The translations under genes and the position numbers were made by a program. The notes under the pieces were generated by a model. It was not told where the DNA came from and made no database searches. It worked only from the letters and a program-made list of their open reading frames with translations. Shown here piece by piece: positions 26,801 to 35,728 of a stretch of DNA of 37,434 nt (position 1 is the stretch's first letter; each line of letters opens with the position of its first letter). This stretch comes from Balneolia bacterium (lineage in GTDB: Bacteria > Bacteroidota > Rhodothermia > Balneolales > Cyclonatronaceae). The stretch lies in the NCBI GenBank assembly GCA_022565795.1, contig JAIUMA010000030.1, positions 1 to 37,434 of the forward strand, in the 5' to 3' direction.

Positions 26801-28962
26801 TAATCGAGCTGTTTCAGGAAGATACATCACCTGTGTACAGACTCAGACAAAGCCAAAACCTGAAAAGGCAGCAGGTTGCGCTCACCGCTTCAAAAGGAAA
26901 CTCCAATAACCTCTTTGAACTAGGTGAAACCCGATTCAGCGTAAATCTTACAAGTCAGTTTCCGTTCTGGAATCCGATAATCACAGAATTTACCGTACAT
27001 TCACCAGCTCTGGAAAATATGGTGGGTGAAGGACGGGCCAGGGTTCGTTATTTCGAGGAATATTTACAGCATGAATATGACAGCGCCAGAAACAAGGCTG
27101 AAATCTTTCTTGCCCTGATTGGTGGCCCTGAGATACCCGAAGTAAATTTTGATGGCCTTGGCGAGCGGATTGGCGGCCTGATTCAGCCAAACTTCAACAT
27201 TAGCGGGTTTTCCCGTCTCTCCGGAGCCGTAGGCGGGGCTCTTGATGAGCTGGCCAATGGCAATTTCGATCCGGCTTCGTTCTTCAGTGAAAACATGCCG
27301 GACGGAAGCATTCTCAGGAGCTTTCCTGCTCAGCTTTTTGGAGTCCTAAATCTCTGGGATATTCTGGACACGTTTGGTATTGATGAAGAGCGACTTATTC
27401 CCCGCTTTATTCTGGAAGTCACTGACAAAATCGAGCGCTTTCTGGAAGATCTTGAGCGACTCAGGAGACTTATTGCATTTCTGGAAGAACAGGAACCGGT
27501 CAGGATCCCGCCGCTTCAGTCCGTTAACTGGAATCAGGTTAAAAGCCTGATTAGCGCACTCGTGCAGGATATTCTTGAGCTGGCTCAGGCCTATCTCGAG
27601 ACCCGTGCGCAGGACCTCGTTTCAGATCTACAGAGTGAAGCGCAGGAGCGGATTTCAGAACTTCAGACCGATGTCGAGAATCGTCTGAACGAGCTGTTTA
27701 ATATTATTTCAGATGTTCGTGAACAGATTGAAGCCGCCATTGAAACCGCAGAAAACGTAAGACGTGAGCTGCTGGAAGCTATCGAACGGGTACAAAACTA
27801 CCTGGATCGTGGCATTGATTTGGCAGAAGCAGTACAGCGATTTATGAACGACGTCCGGCGCTTTGCCGAAGCCGTACAGCTTGCCCGTGAAATGCGCGTT
27901 CGATTTGAGTGGCGACCCAAGCTCAAATCGTGGCCAACACAGAACCCGATTTTTGTAGATAGATTTAACTTTCAGGGATCTGATACGATTCCGGCCACGA
28001 TGGTAATCAGCACCGAGCTGAACGGAAGCACAACTAGCGGAGGGGTGCAGGCAGGTTTCCATGCCTATTCTGCTCTGGAACACTTCACTATTAATCTGGC
28101 CGGAAGCGTTTCATTCGTAAAGCTTTATTTCAAAAAGATAGCTTTTGATGCCAGTTCGCAATCGAAGCCCAATGTGGTTGTGGACTTTGCCGGAATCGAG
28201 TTCGCCGGCCCGCTGCGCTTCATTGAAGTCCTCAGGAGGCTGATACCTCTGCGGGGCTTCGGTGACCTTGCCAATGTGGACGTTCTTGCGGAAGAAATCC
28301 GAAGCGGCTTCTCCCTCGAGCTTCCCGACGTCGCTATGGGGATGGTCAGTCTCCAGAATATCGCGCTCAACTCAGACATCCGGGTTCCGGTAATCGGCCG
28401 GCCGGCCAGCCTAGGCTTCAACTTCTGTACCCGTGAGCGCCCCTGCTCGGTTACGGTGCTAGCTGTTGGTGGTGGTGCTTACTTTGGCATATCCGTGAAC
28501 ATGCGCGGCCTTCAGGCGGTCGAGGCAGCCATTGAGTTCGGTGGATCAATCGCTTTTAACGTGGTGGTTGCAAGCGGAAGCGTAACTATTATGGCGGGCA
28601 TCTACTTCAGGCTCGAGTTCCAGGATGATACCAACCTGGTTACGCTAACCGGATACCTGCGCTTCGCCGGTAGCGTGAAAGTAATCGGGTTGATTACCGT
28701 GTGCATAGAAATGCGAATGGACCTAAGCTATGTCTCATCCGGCAGCGGAGCCGGGAAAATGGTGGGACGAGCCAGCATATCTGTACGTGTAAAGATTGCC
28801 TTTTTCAGAAAGACGGTGAGCATCAGCGTTGAAAGGCGCTTTGCCGGAAGTAATAACGACCCCTCTTTCGAAGATCAGATGGGTGCTAAATACCTCAATC
28901 CGGTCACCAGAAATGAAACAAAAGCATGGGATGAATACTGCGATGCTTTTGCAGCCATATAA
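23809..28962 (+). CDS. Giant Tat-exported protein with central coiled coil (1,717 aa), unknown function
   Basis: The start is GTG; no ATG lies in frame between the upstream stop and the Tat motif. After a 29-residue basic leader comes a twin-arginine signal SRRDVLK (S30-K36), a hydrophobic core at 37-54, and a probable cleavage after ALYA (54). Residues about 60-700 are beta-rich with Pro-rich linkers. Residues about 720-900 hold the best-ordered region (ELWHSRLAVRLATGK, then DHFVKVVYAGVLFPFGHAAS). Residues about 1205-1360 form a long Glu/Arg-rich coiled coil. The last 350 residues alternate Gly and hydrophobic residues and look like a beta-solenoid or barrel-like sandwich. Tat export implies the protein is folded, or carries a cofactor or partner, before crossing the membrane. 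From memory only, similar very large pairs occur in other phyla; I cannot name a family. Confidence 0.85.
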   Translation: MAPLSNKRFRKWIERQKSGYGRDAYAKTYSRRDVLKATAIAAVSLPLAAGALYAVEGRVRIRIKSGVLYVSLNGTDVWKTDPKDFAGNPSCYLREAEERTEFGLTKARFPGTSIPASFSCSLNHREPGCPAIISHDAGITADVKLSHWLRGKYLPEAELKRSLRFRKSTHGFSMQIPAGSRMRLKDPCSLVFNPVHKGTCSSGTDLIRFGQAKLTVSAPSVESLLPENGKRSSIRLSSGQVRLGAHEFSDAPAVYKIPEQYELIEATAELRELRADKIRSAFGVHLAPTGDHKLAVYASSGSSSALLTAGIRNLFVGRTHGNRSAESRIIATASEESPKLYHRKISADLKAGTTESIIEMDVAGSTLNSFRFKTGLDAVFLSENESQDKAIPFHGSDDSTYPVSLSNKPLSENQSTGILLPGKRTGDEPQIQNPVIKLIRPDDLVVLKFEFAGITLKFVEGEPKLVSNSSGGYMRVIHQPQSIAEQAFFQANDEIPVPEDDPDKNSGIEYLTRPPVKSFLSGKSRVVFEFPPDSRVAYTLSALLDAMTKWNMALTPNAATVPVRPMIRATILPGALGVTRVSFNLPDASPVVPENQAPLLPSTQPVSLSNVPVMGVLRPTDEDPPAPAVGVSDVQNLIRLRRNHTLLQTSVITRPDMLLSPGQLAPPPAVVPGRLLIPPSLPGENQTAVESPFRMLVSPHAQSAWIHLTRPGYSSFTDRTELWHSRLAVRLATGKIDERISYLKAIRAIWYTDYLTEGDKALYRSVPDHSNEPFRTSLNSSDRHQIVHLSSNPMMSRRDDNTRRIEPKAVRANQFILSSLGSFMNLKGEWDEWTRPSALNLESWEHVSTMARDHFVKVVYAGVLFPFGHAASMVKITEREFQDDEKSETRIAYLRQRMFIIIREPVVMHGLTETPDGRAMPFKSVEILNDVTPLLDNPTASDVADAGQDCFWPRVGGQDFRFNLILEDAEGNRQELTMPLAFVNESIVENQNHVLNQLIELFQEDTSPVYRLRQSQNLKRQQVALTASKGNSNNLFELGETRFSVNLTSQFPFWNPIITEFTVHSPALENMVGEGRARVRYFEEYLQHEYDSARNKAEIFLALIGGPEIPEVNFDGLGERIGGLIQPNFNISGFSRLSGAVGGALDELANGNFDPASFFSENMPDGSILRSFPAQLFGVLNLWDILDTFGIDEERLIPRFILEVTDKIERFLEDLERLRRLIAFLEEQEPVRIPPLQSVNWNQVKSLISALVQDILELAQAYLETRAQDLVSDLQSEAQERISELQTDVENRLNELFNIISDVREQIEAAIETAENVRRELLEAIERVQNYLDRGIDLAEAVQRFMNDVRRFAEAVQLAREMRVRFEWRPKLKSWPTQNPIFVDRFNFQGSDTIPATMVISTELNGSTTSGGVQAGFHAYSALEHFTINLAGSVSFVKLYFKKIAFDASSQSKPNVVVDFAGIEFAGPLRFIEVLRRLIPLRGFGDLANVDVLAEEIRSGFSLELPDVAMGMVSLQNIALNSDIRVPVIGRPASLGFNFCTRERPCSVTVLAVGGGAYFGISVNMRGLQAVEAAIEFGGSIAFNVVVASGSVTIMAGIYFRLEFQDDTNLVTLTGYLRFAGSVKVIGLITVCIEMRMDLSYVSSGSGAGKMVGRASISVRVKIAFFRKTVSISVERRFAGSNNDPSFEDQMGAKYLNPVTRNETKAWDEYCDAFAAI

Positions 28963-28986
28963 ACGAATACTACAAGAAGAAACAGA

Positions 28987-31900
28987 ATGCCGGATCAGAT
29001 AATCACTCTTACTGTACTTCCCAAGCCTGAAGTCAGAACCCAGGTCGGACAATCGCTTCGCGTTTCTGTGCATTTCGGGATGAAGCTGTTCAGTCACAAC
29101 CGTCTTGGTCCGTATGATGGGTTTACCGGATCAACCAACTGGGCCCGGCGTGTGCGCGAAGCTTCAGTAACTTTTTTACTGAATGGAGCAGAAGTACAAG
29201 GCAATCTGGCTTCCGACACACAGCCTGATCCCGAGCTTTGGAACAGCATATTCAATGAGAACACGCCCGTAAACCCCTATGAGCGGGAGGACTACAGCAA
29301 TCGATTCATACGCACTTTCCCGGCCGTTGAGCTTTACGAATCGCTCCGTGAGACGTACCAGGCAGCCGCCATACACTCACCTGACCGTTTTATTGATACT
29401 TCGGGAATGGTGCCCGGACCTTCGAACGTACAGGCAACGCACTTTGTCCCCCCGGAACTACCTCCGGATCAGGAAGCTTTTTTGAGACTCTTACAGGAAG
29501 CAGGCCCCTTGGCTGATAAAGCCGTGATTGGTAAAGCCATGTCTGAACTTGATATCCGTAAGGATGGAGCATTCATTACCCCTTCTGAGATCCTTGATAT
29601 TGCTAACAGATACAATGTACCGGAAGAAACCGTAAAGTGGATGCAGCTTCTCCGCTTCTACAACCGGCCGCATGCTGCGGAGTCTATTGCCGGCCCGAAT
29701 TCTGTTGAAGTGGATTTCCACTATATGATGGGCGTGCTCGGTGACTATCCTGTTCTGATGCGTAAGCTTGGCATTGTCGCCGATTATGAAATAGAGCTAA
29801 ACGACTCCCTTCCCTCAACAGGAACTATTCAGGCGCTGAATATCGGCGGGATTCCGGGACGTACTGACAAGCCGGTTTCAACTTACCGTGTTCATTCGGA
29901 TTCGGGTATCATCACCCTTGACACGCGTAGCGAAAACACCGCAGAGCTTAGGGCAGGCTGTCTCGATATTGGCGGAGGAAAAAGTTATCAAATCCTCCAG
30001 GAAGACACCGACCGCATGCTGATGAAAGCCATGAACGTGGCTTCAAACACCACAATTAAGCTTGGTGCACTTGTAGCGCGCCGGGCCCGCAGAGGCGACT
30101 TTGAGCCTTCTGAGCCGGAATCACTGCCGGCACTGCAGACATCAGGCATCACTCTCTACAGAAAAAATCAGGACGCTTTTCTGCATCAGAGTTTTCAGAT
30201 GGCCAGAGCATTCTTCATCGGTACAGAAGCAAATGCGTTGCAGAGCGAAAAATTCTACTTTGAGGATTTGATGGATGGCTTTGCCGTTGACATTCAGGAT
30301 GTGAACAGCGGTCGCTGGTTCTCGCTCTGTAAAAGGACGGGCAGGTACAAAATTGGTGAACATGGTGAAGAATTTATTGCCGAAGATGAAGGCTCGGTGG
30401 CCGAGTCATCGGTTAGTGAAAATGATGAGGGCCTTGAAAACGACTTTTATATCCATGAGGCACTTTTCGCATGGGATGGCTGGAGCCTGGTAGCAGAAAA
30501 GCCGGGTAACACCATTGTTCCCAGGGAGGTTCATGGCGACATCGAATCGAACTCATCATTAGAGTTACAGGCTGATGATAACTACGAGCGCCTGGGACGA
30601 ATCCAGCACCGGCCACCCGAGGAGTTTCCGCTTGAGACCTGGTTTAAGCCCCAGAAAGGCTCACTACCTCCGCTCAGGTTTGGCAGAAAATACCGCCTGC
30701 GCGTTCGGGCCGTGGACATTGCCGGAAACAGACTAAGCATGGATGATGCGGATCGTGCGGGCAGTGCGGTCGTTTCTGATGAAATTCTCTACCGAAGATT
30801 TGAGCCCGTTTCTCCTCCGGTCGTTTTACCGCGTTTTCGCATGGGTGAAGGCGAATCTGTGGAGACGGTAGTCATTCGGAGCACTTATGATCTTTCCACA
30901 ACAGAGTATCTCGAGTCCGAAGCTGTTAAAAAGGCCACGGCCGGACTGCCGCATAAGTGGCATCACTGGAATGAGCGCCATATTGCGCCTCCGAAAGCTG
31001 CACAGGAAATGGCCGAAAGACACAGCCTGTTCGACACAGCCATCACCGGGAATAATGACCGCCTGAAGCAGTTTAATATTGCAGTTAAGGAAAAAGGGAC
31101 GTTTAAAGATAAGCTCATTATTGATGTTAACACCGGAGAGCCATCCATTCCGGTTGAAGGTCTCGGATTGGTAAAACCCGGAGAGAGCGGGGTGCAGCCC
31201 TTCGATGGCCTTGGCCCCGGAGAGCCGCTTGAAGAAGATCACTATCTGGTCTACGACACAAAGAAGCTTCAGCTGCCCTATCTGCCCGATCCGTTCAGCG
31301 GTGAACTGGCTCTGCTCGGCCTTCCAGGTGCTGGCGATTCAGTTACCAAAGTTTCATTCGGACTTTCTTTCCCGGACGCCAAACCCTTCAGAATTGTGAT
31401 TGTTGAAGGCAGCGGTTCACCTGAATTTCGTAACAACGATCCCGAATTTGGGCCGCGGATACTCCGGGTTCCGCTTCCCAAAGCAGCTATTGCCGAAGTT
31501 GATTTAAGCGCGGCGTTGAGTAATGCTCAGATTGATCATATGGGCGTCTGGGGCTGGATTGATGGGGCGGGACTTAACAGCAGTACAAAAAACCGACTTC
31601 GCCAACTCATTCGTGAAGGCCGGCACTGGATGATCTCGCCTTCGAGAAAGATCAAGCTGGTTCATGCGGTGCAGCAGCCGCTTGAAGAGCCACGCCTGAG
31701 ATCGGCTTCTGCGCAGAAAACAGGCATAGGCGAAACTGCGGCCATGCTTTCAGGCCGCTTTCATTTCGACTGCAGAAGCACCGGCCGGATATCGTTTTCA
31801 GCCTCCTGGGAGGAGCCTCACGACAATCCAACCCTGGAGCAGCCGGAAGATGGACGCGAAGGGCGCGAGATTATTGCCAAATCAGGACGCGTGCTCGAAA

Positions 31901-33165
31901 TGGATATTGAGCCCTTCTATAAAGACATCACCGATCTGAGGTTCCCGGTCCCCGCCGAAGAGCACCCGGACTACCCCCACAAAAAGCAGCTTGATACAAC
32001 GGAGGTCAACCATTTCTTCAGACACGACTTTGGTGATACCAAGCACCGGATTGTGCTATACAGCCTTACCGCGGTAAGCCGTTTTGAGCATTACTTTACA
32101 GATCAGCTCAGGCAAAACGAGAATGCATTTACCCGTACGGGCGCGTCTTACTCCGTTTCAATACTGTCGTCCGCCAGACCGGATGCTCCGTTGGTCAAAT
32201 ATCTGATCCCGACTTTTGGCTGGGAGCAAGAAACCTTTCCGGAAGGAAATATCAGCCGCAGAAAAGGCGGGGGCTTACGCGTTTGGCTCGATCGCCCCTG
32301 GTACAGCAGCGGTGAGGGCGAACTGCTGGGCGTGGTGATTCCCGGCAACCACGATGCGGCCATGCTTCCCGAAAACGCTCATCTGATTTCGCACTGCGGT
32401 CAGGATCCTATCCGGAAGTCAGCCCAGCCTGCATACAGACTGCGGCCCGAACATTTTCCAGACCGCGTTCGGGGCAACAATACCATCACCCTTGAAGAAA
32501 CCGGACTAACCGCAGCTGTTGCCGGTCATCAGGTTCACTTCGATGAGGAGCGTAAACTGTGGTACTCCGACATCCAGATTGATACCGGTGATGCTTACTT
32601 CCCGATGGTCCGTTTGGCGCTGGTGCGCTTTCAGCCATCTTCCATGGAAGATGCGCACGTTTCTGCGGTTGTGCTGGCTGACTTTATCCAGCCTGCAGCT
32701 GATCGTACCGCCGCTGTCAGTCTTATCGGAAATCAGATTCGTGTGATGGTATCAGGAGTGTACAGCATGAACCTGTTCGCGCTTGAGGCTGGTGGCCATG
32801 TGGTAGACAAATACGATAGCCCGGTTGACCGAAGCCATCGTTTTGTGGCCACGCTAGAGCAGAGACGAAGCGGAAGCGACGAAAACTGGCAGACTGTGCA
32901 TGATGACTTCATAGATCTACCGCTCGAAGCCGTTCAGCAGTACGGACCAGACATTCTCTGGATGAGTACCTTCGATGCCGGGCAAGAGGCCGTGGTCGAA
33001 TCAGGCTATTTCGGAAGAGAGGAGCTCGAGTTCCGTGTCTCTGTGAAGGAGTACGAAATGCATTATCGTGACCCCGATGAACAGGCCCGTATACCAACCC
33101 GCCGGATTGACCCGCTCGCTGAACGGGTAGTTTACGCCGACACCATCAACGTACCCAAAAACTGA
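28987..33165 (+). CDS. Giant partner protein without export signal (1,392 aa), unknown function
   Basis: This gene begins 24 bp after the Tat-substrate gene. The N-terminus (MPDQIITLTVLPKPEVRTQV) has no signal peptide or transmembrane segment, and none occurs later. Visible regions: helical residues about 155-225 (LADKAVIGKAMSELDIRK and following); FHYMMGVLGDYPVLMRKLGI at about 244-263; a fibronectin-III-like strand set at about 560-588 (YRLRVRAVDIAGNRL); and a mixed region ending with GLRVWLDRPWYSSGEGELLG (about 1,096-1,115). No catalytic motif or RHS, Tc-toxin or adhesin repeat is recognisable. Because it lies between a Tat-exported and an outer-membrane protein, it may leave the cell bound to the Tat substrate, or it may be a cytoplasmic assembly factor. 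I do not know its function. Confidence 0.85.
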   Translation: MPDQIITLTVLPKPEVRTQVGQSLRVSVHFGMKLFSHNRLGPYDGFTGSTNWARRVREASVTFLLNGAEVQGNLASDTQPDPELWNSIFNENTPVNPYEREDYSNRFIRTFPAVELYESLRETYQAAAIHSPDRFIDTSGMVPGPSNVQATHFVPPELPPDQEAFLRLLQEAGPLADKAVIGKAMSELDIRKDGAFITPSEILDIANRYNVPEETVKWMQLLRFYNRPHAAESIAGPNSVEVDFHYMMGVLGDYPVLMRKLGIVADYEIELNDSLPSTGTIQALNIGGIPGRTDKPVSTYRVHSDSGIITLDTRSENTAELRAGCLDIGGGKSYQILQEDTDRMLMKAMNVASNTTIKLGALVARRARRGDFEPSEPESLPALQTSGITLYRKNQDAFLHQSFQMARAFFIGTEANALQSEKFYFEDLMDGFAVDIQDVNSGRWFSLCKRTGRYKIGEHGEEFIAEDEGSVAESSVSENDEGLENDFYIHEALFAWDGWSLVAEKPGNTIVPREVHGDIESNSSLELQADDNYERLGRIQHRPPEEFPLETWFKPQKGSLPPLRFGRKYRLRVRAVDIAGNRLSMDDADRAGSAVVSDEILYRRFEPVSPPVVLPRFRMGEGESVETVVIRSTYDLSTTEYLESEAVKKATAGLPHKWHHWNERHIAPPKAAQEMAERHSLFDTAITGNNDRLKQFNIAVKEKGTFKDKLIIDVNTGEPSIPVEGLGLVKPGESGVQPFDGLGPGEPLEEDHYLVYDTKKLQLPYLPDPFSGELALLGLPGAGDSVTKVSFGLSFPDAKPFRIVIVEGSGSPEFRNNDPEFGPRILRVPLPKAAIAEVDLSAALSNAQIDHMGVWGWIDGAGLNSSTKNRLRQLIREGRHWMISPSRKIKLVHAVQQPLEEPRLRSASAQKTGIGETAAMLSGRFHFDCRSTGRISFSASWEEPHDNPTLEQPEDGREGREIIAKSGRVLEMDIEPFYKDITDLRFPVPAEEHPDYPHKKQLDTTEVNHFFRHDFGDTKHRIVLYSLTAVSRFEHYFTDQLRQNENAFTRTGASYSVSILSSARPDAPLVKYLIPTFGWEQETFPEGNISRRKGGGLRVWLDRPWYSSGEGELLGVVIPGNHDAAMLPENAHLISHCGQDPIRKSAQPAYRLRPEHFPDRVRGNNTITLEETGLTAAVAGHQVHFDEERKLWYSDIQIDTGDAYFPMVRLALVRFQPSSMEDAHVSAVVLADFIQPAADRTAAVSLIGNQIRVMVSGVYSMNLFALEAGGHVVDKYDSPVDRSHRFVATLEQRRSGSDENWQTVHDDFIDLPLEAVQQYGPDILWMSTFDAGQEAVVESGYFGREELEFRVSVKEYEMHYRDPDEQARIPTRRIDPLAERVVYADTINVPKN

Positions 33166-33173
33166 GGTCATTC

Positions 33174-35030
33174 ATGAAGCGATATGTTTTTCTTTGCGGG
33201 GTGATGGTTTTCAAAGCTTTGATGCTGCTCGCTGCAGAAAGCAGGGCTCAGATTATACAGCCGATTAGCGGCTACAGCGTAATCAGTGGAGAAACGATGA
33301 ACCGGTCGTTTCCTAACTCTAATATCGACGTGAGCTATATCGACTGGGAGTTTCAGGGAAGCGCCTCGTTTTTGGGCGTGCCTGTAACCGCGAGCGGGCT
33401 TCTCTCTTCATTCGATGGTCCGGCATATAACTACAACAGGCTCCACATTGCGGCCGGAATGAGCCGCGAGCAGGCTAACTTGCTGCTGAGACAGCGGATA
33501 ATTCATCAGATTGATGCTTTGTACAAAGAGCGCTGGTCGCCCGGCGTTTCTGCACTTCGCGCCTTTGAAATCGACCTCGAGCTAGATAAGCTCAGCCGCC
33601 TTCAGGCTACCGGTGTATACCGGTCGGAAGACTTCGCATTATATGAGGATCTCGGCCTGCTTTCTGAAAACGAAAACCGCGCTATTCGGTTTCCGCTGAT
33701 TGCTGGAATCGGCTCAAAATCGCCATCATACAGCACCCGTAATACTCTGAGCGGTGTTCTTCTTACAGGCTTTAACGCTGAGCTTGACACTCCATTTATC
33801 TTTGCAAAAGCTAATGTCGGAACTATTCGCAATCCAGCATTTGGCAATCCCTTTAGTTTTCTTGGTCAGGATTTCGGATATAACGACCGTAATCTTTTAG
33901 CTGTTCGTGGCGGATTCGGCAGACCTGAAACCAGCCACATCCATGCTGTCTATATTACCTCAGAAGCACTTAGTGAACCGTCTGCAGATGCAAACATCCA
34001 GCAGGGGTCGTTATTTCAGCCACATCTGGCGCCAAACTCCACAAACTTCGTTGTGGGAATCAGCGCCAGCGCCGGCAGCTACGACGGATTAACACTTGGG
34101 CTCTCTGCCAACGCTTCGGGCATTAGTTACTCAGGGGCGGGTCAGATTGGTGATACTCCACCTCGGGATTCCGAATCATTCGGTGATATTGCCCTCGAAG
34201 GAAATGCCAAACTGCGAGTGAACAATCGCAATACCATTGTCCATGCCTCATTCGACTATACCGGACCCGAGTTCGCATCACTTAGCGTGGGCTGGCTTCG
34301 CAGAGATTTGCTTCGCCATCGTGCCGGTTTTGAACATCGCTTTTTATCCCGACAGCTGATGATTGGAGCTGAATATTCAGCTGAACAAAATAATCTGAGC
34401 GGTAACTTATCTTCCGAATTCGAAACCTTAGTTCTAAATTTCAGAGCAGGGCTGTTTCTACACAACCTCCCATATCTGATTGTAAGCTATTCGCCTGCTG
34501 AGCAGACATTCAGGAGTTCTTCACAGGAACGTATCGATAACAGGACCAATACTGATTTTCTTACGTTCATTGCCGGACACCAATTTCGTATTGGAGAGTT
34601 AACCTCTGTTACATCCGGCCACTTTTCCTTGTACGAGACGCGCTACTCTCCCCGGGAACTAAGTTTAAATGGAAGTTCTATAGGAATTACACAGCAGTTT
34701 CAGTACAGCATTTTTGGTCTGCGCGGGCACTATGAATCGTTTAGCTCCTCTTTTAATGGCTCTGAGAACCATCAACAGCTCATCAGCGGCGGAATCTCTA
34801 TGATGGTCTATTCAGGGATAGATATTGAGGCCGGAGGAAGCAGCACGCTTAACGATAACAGCATTACTACTACCGGAATTTATCTATCTGCGATTGCTGA
34901 TTTTCAGCAGTTCGGACAGCTTGAGGTAAAATATACCTCCGACAGATTTCGGGAGGCATTTTTACAGCTGCCGGAAAACCAATATGACATAAGCCGGCTT
35001 CGGATCATATTTCGACATTCATGGAATTAA
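33174..35030 (+). CDS. Outer-membrane beta-barrel protein of the giant operon (618 aa)
   Basis: This gene starts 8 bp after the upstream stop, with a GAGG Shine-Dalgarno overlapping the junction. The signal peptide is residues 1-25 (cleavage after ESRA). Residues about 95-170 are helical (SREQANLLLRQRIIHQIDAL and a long amphipathic stretch), which could form a periplasmic plug or docking domain. Residues about 180-618 are alternating beta-strands with polar loops, typical of a large outer-membrane barrel, ending RLRIIFRHSWN. No TonB box, POTRA or SusC/FadL motif is visible. In this operon it is the natural candidate for the outer-membrane exit or anchoring component for the two giant proteins. 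Confidence 0.8.
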   Translation: MKRYVFLCGVMVFKALMLLAAESRAQIIQPISGYSVISGETMNRSFPNSNIDVSYIDWEFQGSASFLGVPVTASGLLSSFDGPAYNYNRLHIAAGMSREQANLLLRQRIIHQIDALYKERWSPGVSALRAFEIDLELDKLSRLQATGVYRSEDFALYEDLGLLSENENRAIRFPLIAGIGSKSPSYSTRNTLSGVLLTGFNAELDTPFIFAKANVGTIRNPAFGNPFSFLGQDFGYNDRNLLAVRGGFGRPETSHIHAVYITSEALSEPSADANIQQGSLFQPHLAPNSTNFVVGISASAGSYDGLTLGLSANASGISYSGAGQIGDTPPRDSESFGDIALEGNAKLRVNNRNTIVHASFDYTGPEFASLSVGWLRRDLLRHRAGFEHRFLSRQLMIGAEYSAEQNNLSGNLSSEFETLVLNFRAGLFLHNLPYLIVSYSPAEQTFRSSSQERIDNRTNTDFLTFIAGHQFRIGELTSVTSGHFSLYETRYSPRELSLNGSSIGITQQFQYSIFGLRGHYESFSSSFNGSENHQQLISGGISMMVYSGIDIEAGGSSTLNDNSITTTGIYLSAIADFQQFGQLEVKYTSDRFREAFLQLPENQYDISRLRIIFRHSWN

Positions 35031-35032
35031 AC

Positions 35033-35641
35033 ATGAAAAAATCACTTTTTATATTTTTCTGCCTGTGCTTCAGTTTCGGGATGAGTGTATCCGAAAGCAC
35101 TGCGCAAACTGAGTCGCCCGAGTCACAGCTTGGCGGTCCCATGCTTTTATTTCCTGAAGGCACCTACGGCAGCACGCTCTTGCTTCCGCCTTTTACCTGG
35201 GTCGATGCCTCACCATTTATTGAGTCAAGAGGTCCATTCGCATACAGAGTGACGGTCAAACAGCTATACCCATCTCAGTCTCCTGAAACTGCCGTCCTCT
35301 ACAATCCGGTATGGCACAGATCTGAACTGATTTTCCGGACATCCTATATCTACCCATTGCAGGCCAGACCACTCACAAATCATTCCGGAAACTTTGTCTG
35401 GTTTGTCGAAATAGTTGATATCTCGGGCCAGATCGTTTACCGGGTGAGTGAACCCGTTGTCTTCAGCTTTTCCAGACCGTTTATCCGTCCTGTAGCAGCA
35501 CTTCCGGAGGATGCTCCTGTGGATATACTCTCCTGCATGCTGAATCCTGACTGTGAGCTTCATGCTTCAAAACGCGCTGTATCTGAAGAAGAGGACAGTG
35601 TTATTCGCAGAGGTGATGAGCTACCAACCCCCAACAACTAA
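35033..35641 (+). CDS. Small secreted beta-rich protein of the giant operon
   Basis: The ATG at 35033 is preferred over one 12 bp upstream because it begins a canonical signal peptide (MKKSLFIFFCLCFSFGMS, cleavage likely after STA) and sits 2 bp after the upstream stop, as expected for translational coupling. The mature chain of about 175 residues is Ig/FnIII-like: LLPPFTWVDASPFIESRG, a YRVTVKQLYP strand, and NFVWFVEIVDISGQIVYRVS. The FTW...Y-V pattern is common in envelope proteins that pair with barrels. The C-terminus has two close cysteines (SCMLNPDCELH) and a charged tail. No lipobox is present. It is probably a periplasmic or surface accessory factor for the barrel gene just upstream. 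Confidence 0.78.
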   Translation: MKKSLFIFFCLCFSFGMSVSESTAQTESPESQLGGPMLLFPEGTYGSTLLLPPFTWVDASPFIESRGPFAYRVTVKQLYPSQSPETAVLYNPVWHRSELIFRTSYIYPLQARPLTNHSGNFVWFVEIVDISGQIVYRVSEPVVFSFSRPFIRPVAALPEDAPVDILSCMLNPDCELHASKRAVSEEEDSVIRRGDELPTPNN

Positions 35642-35728
35642 TAATCTGAAGTTCTCCTCTGTTTTTTTTGTTACTATTCGAAATAAGTCCGTGAATGTAT
35701 TTCAGGCACCCGCTGTTTACAATGGACT

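Noticed and set aside
28987-33165. RHS/YD-repeat or Tc-type toxin
   Set aside because: Neither YD repeats nor an RHS core motif is visible, and the only repeat-like unit is a single FnIII-like segment.
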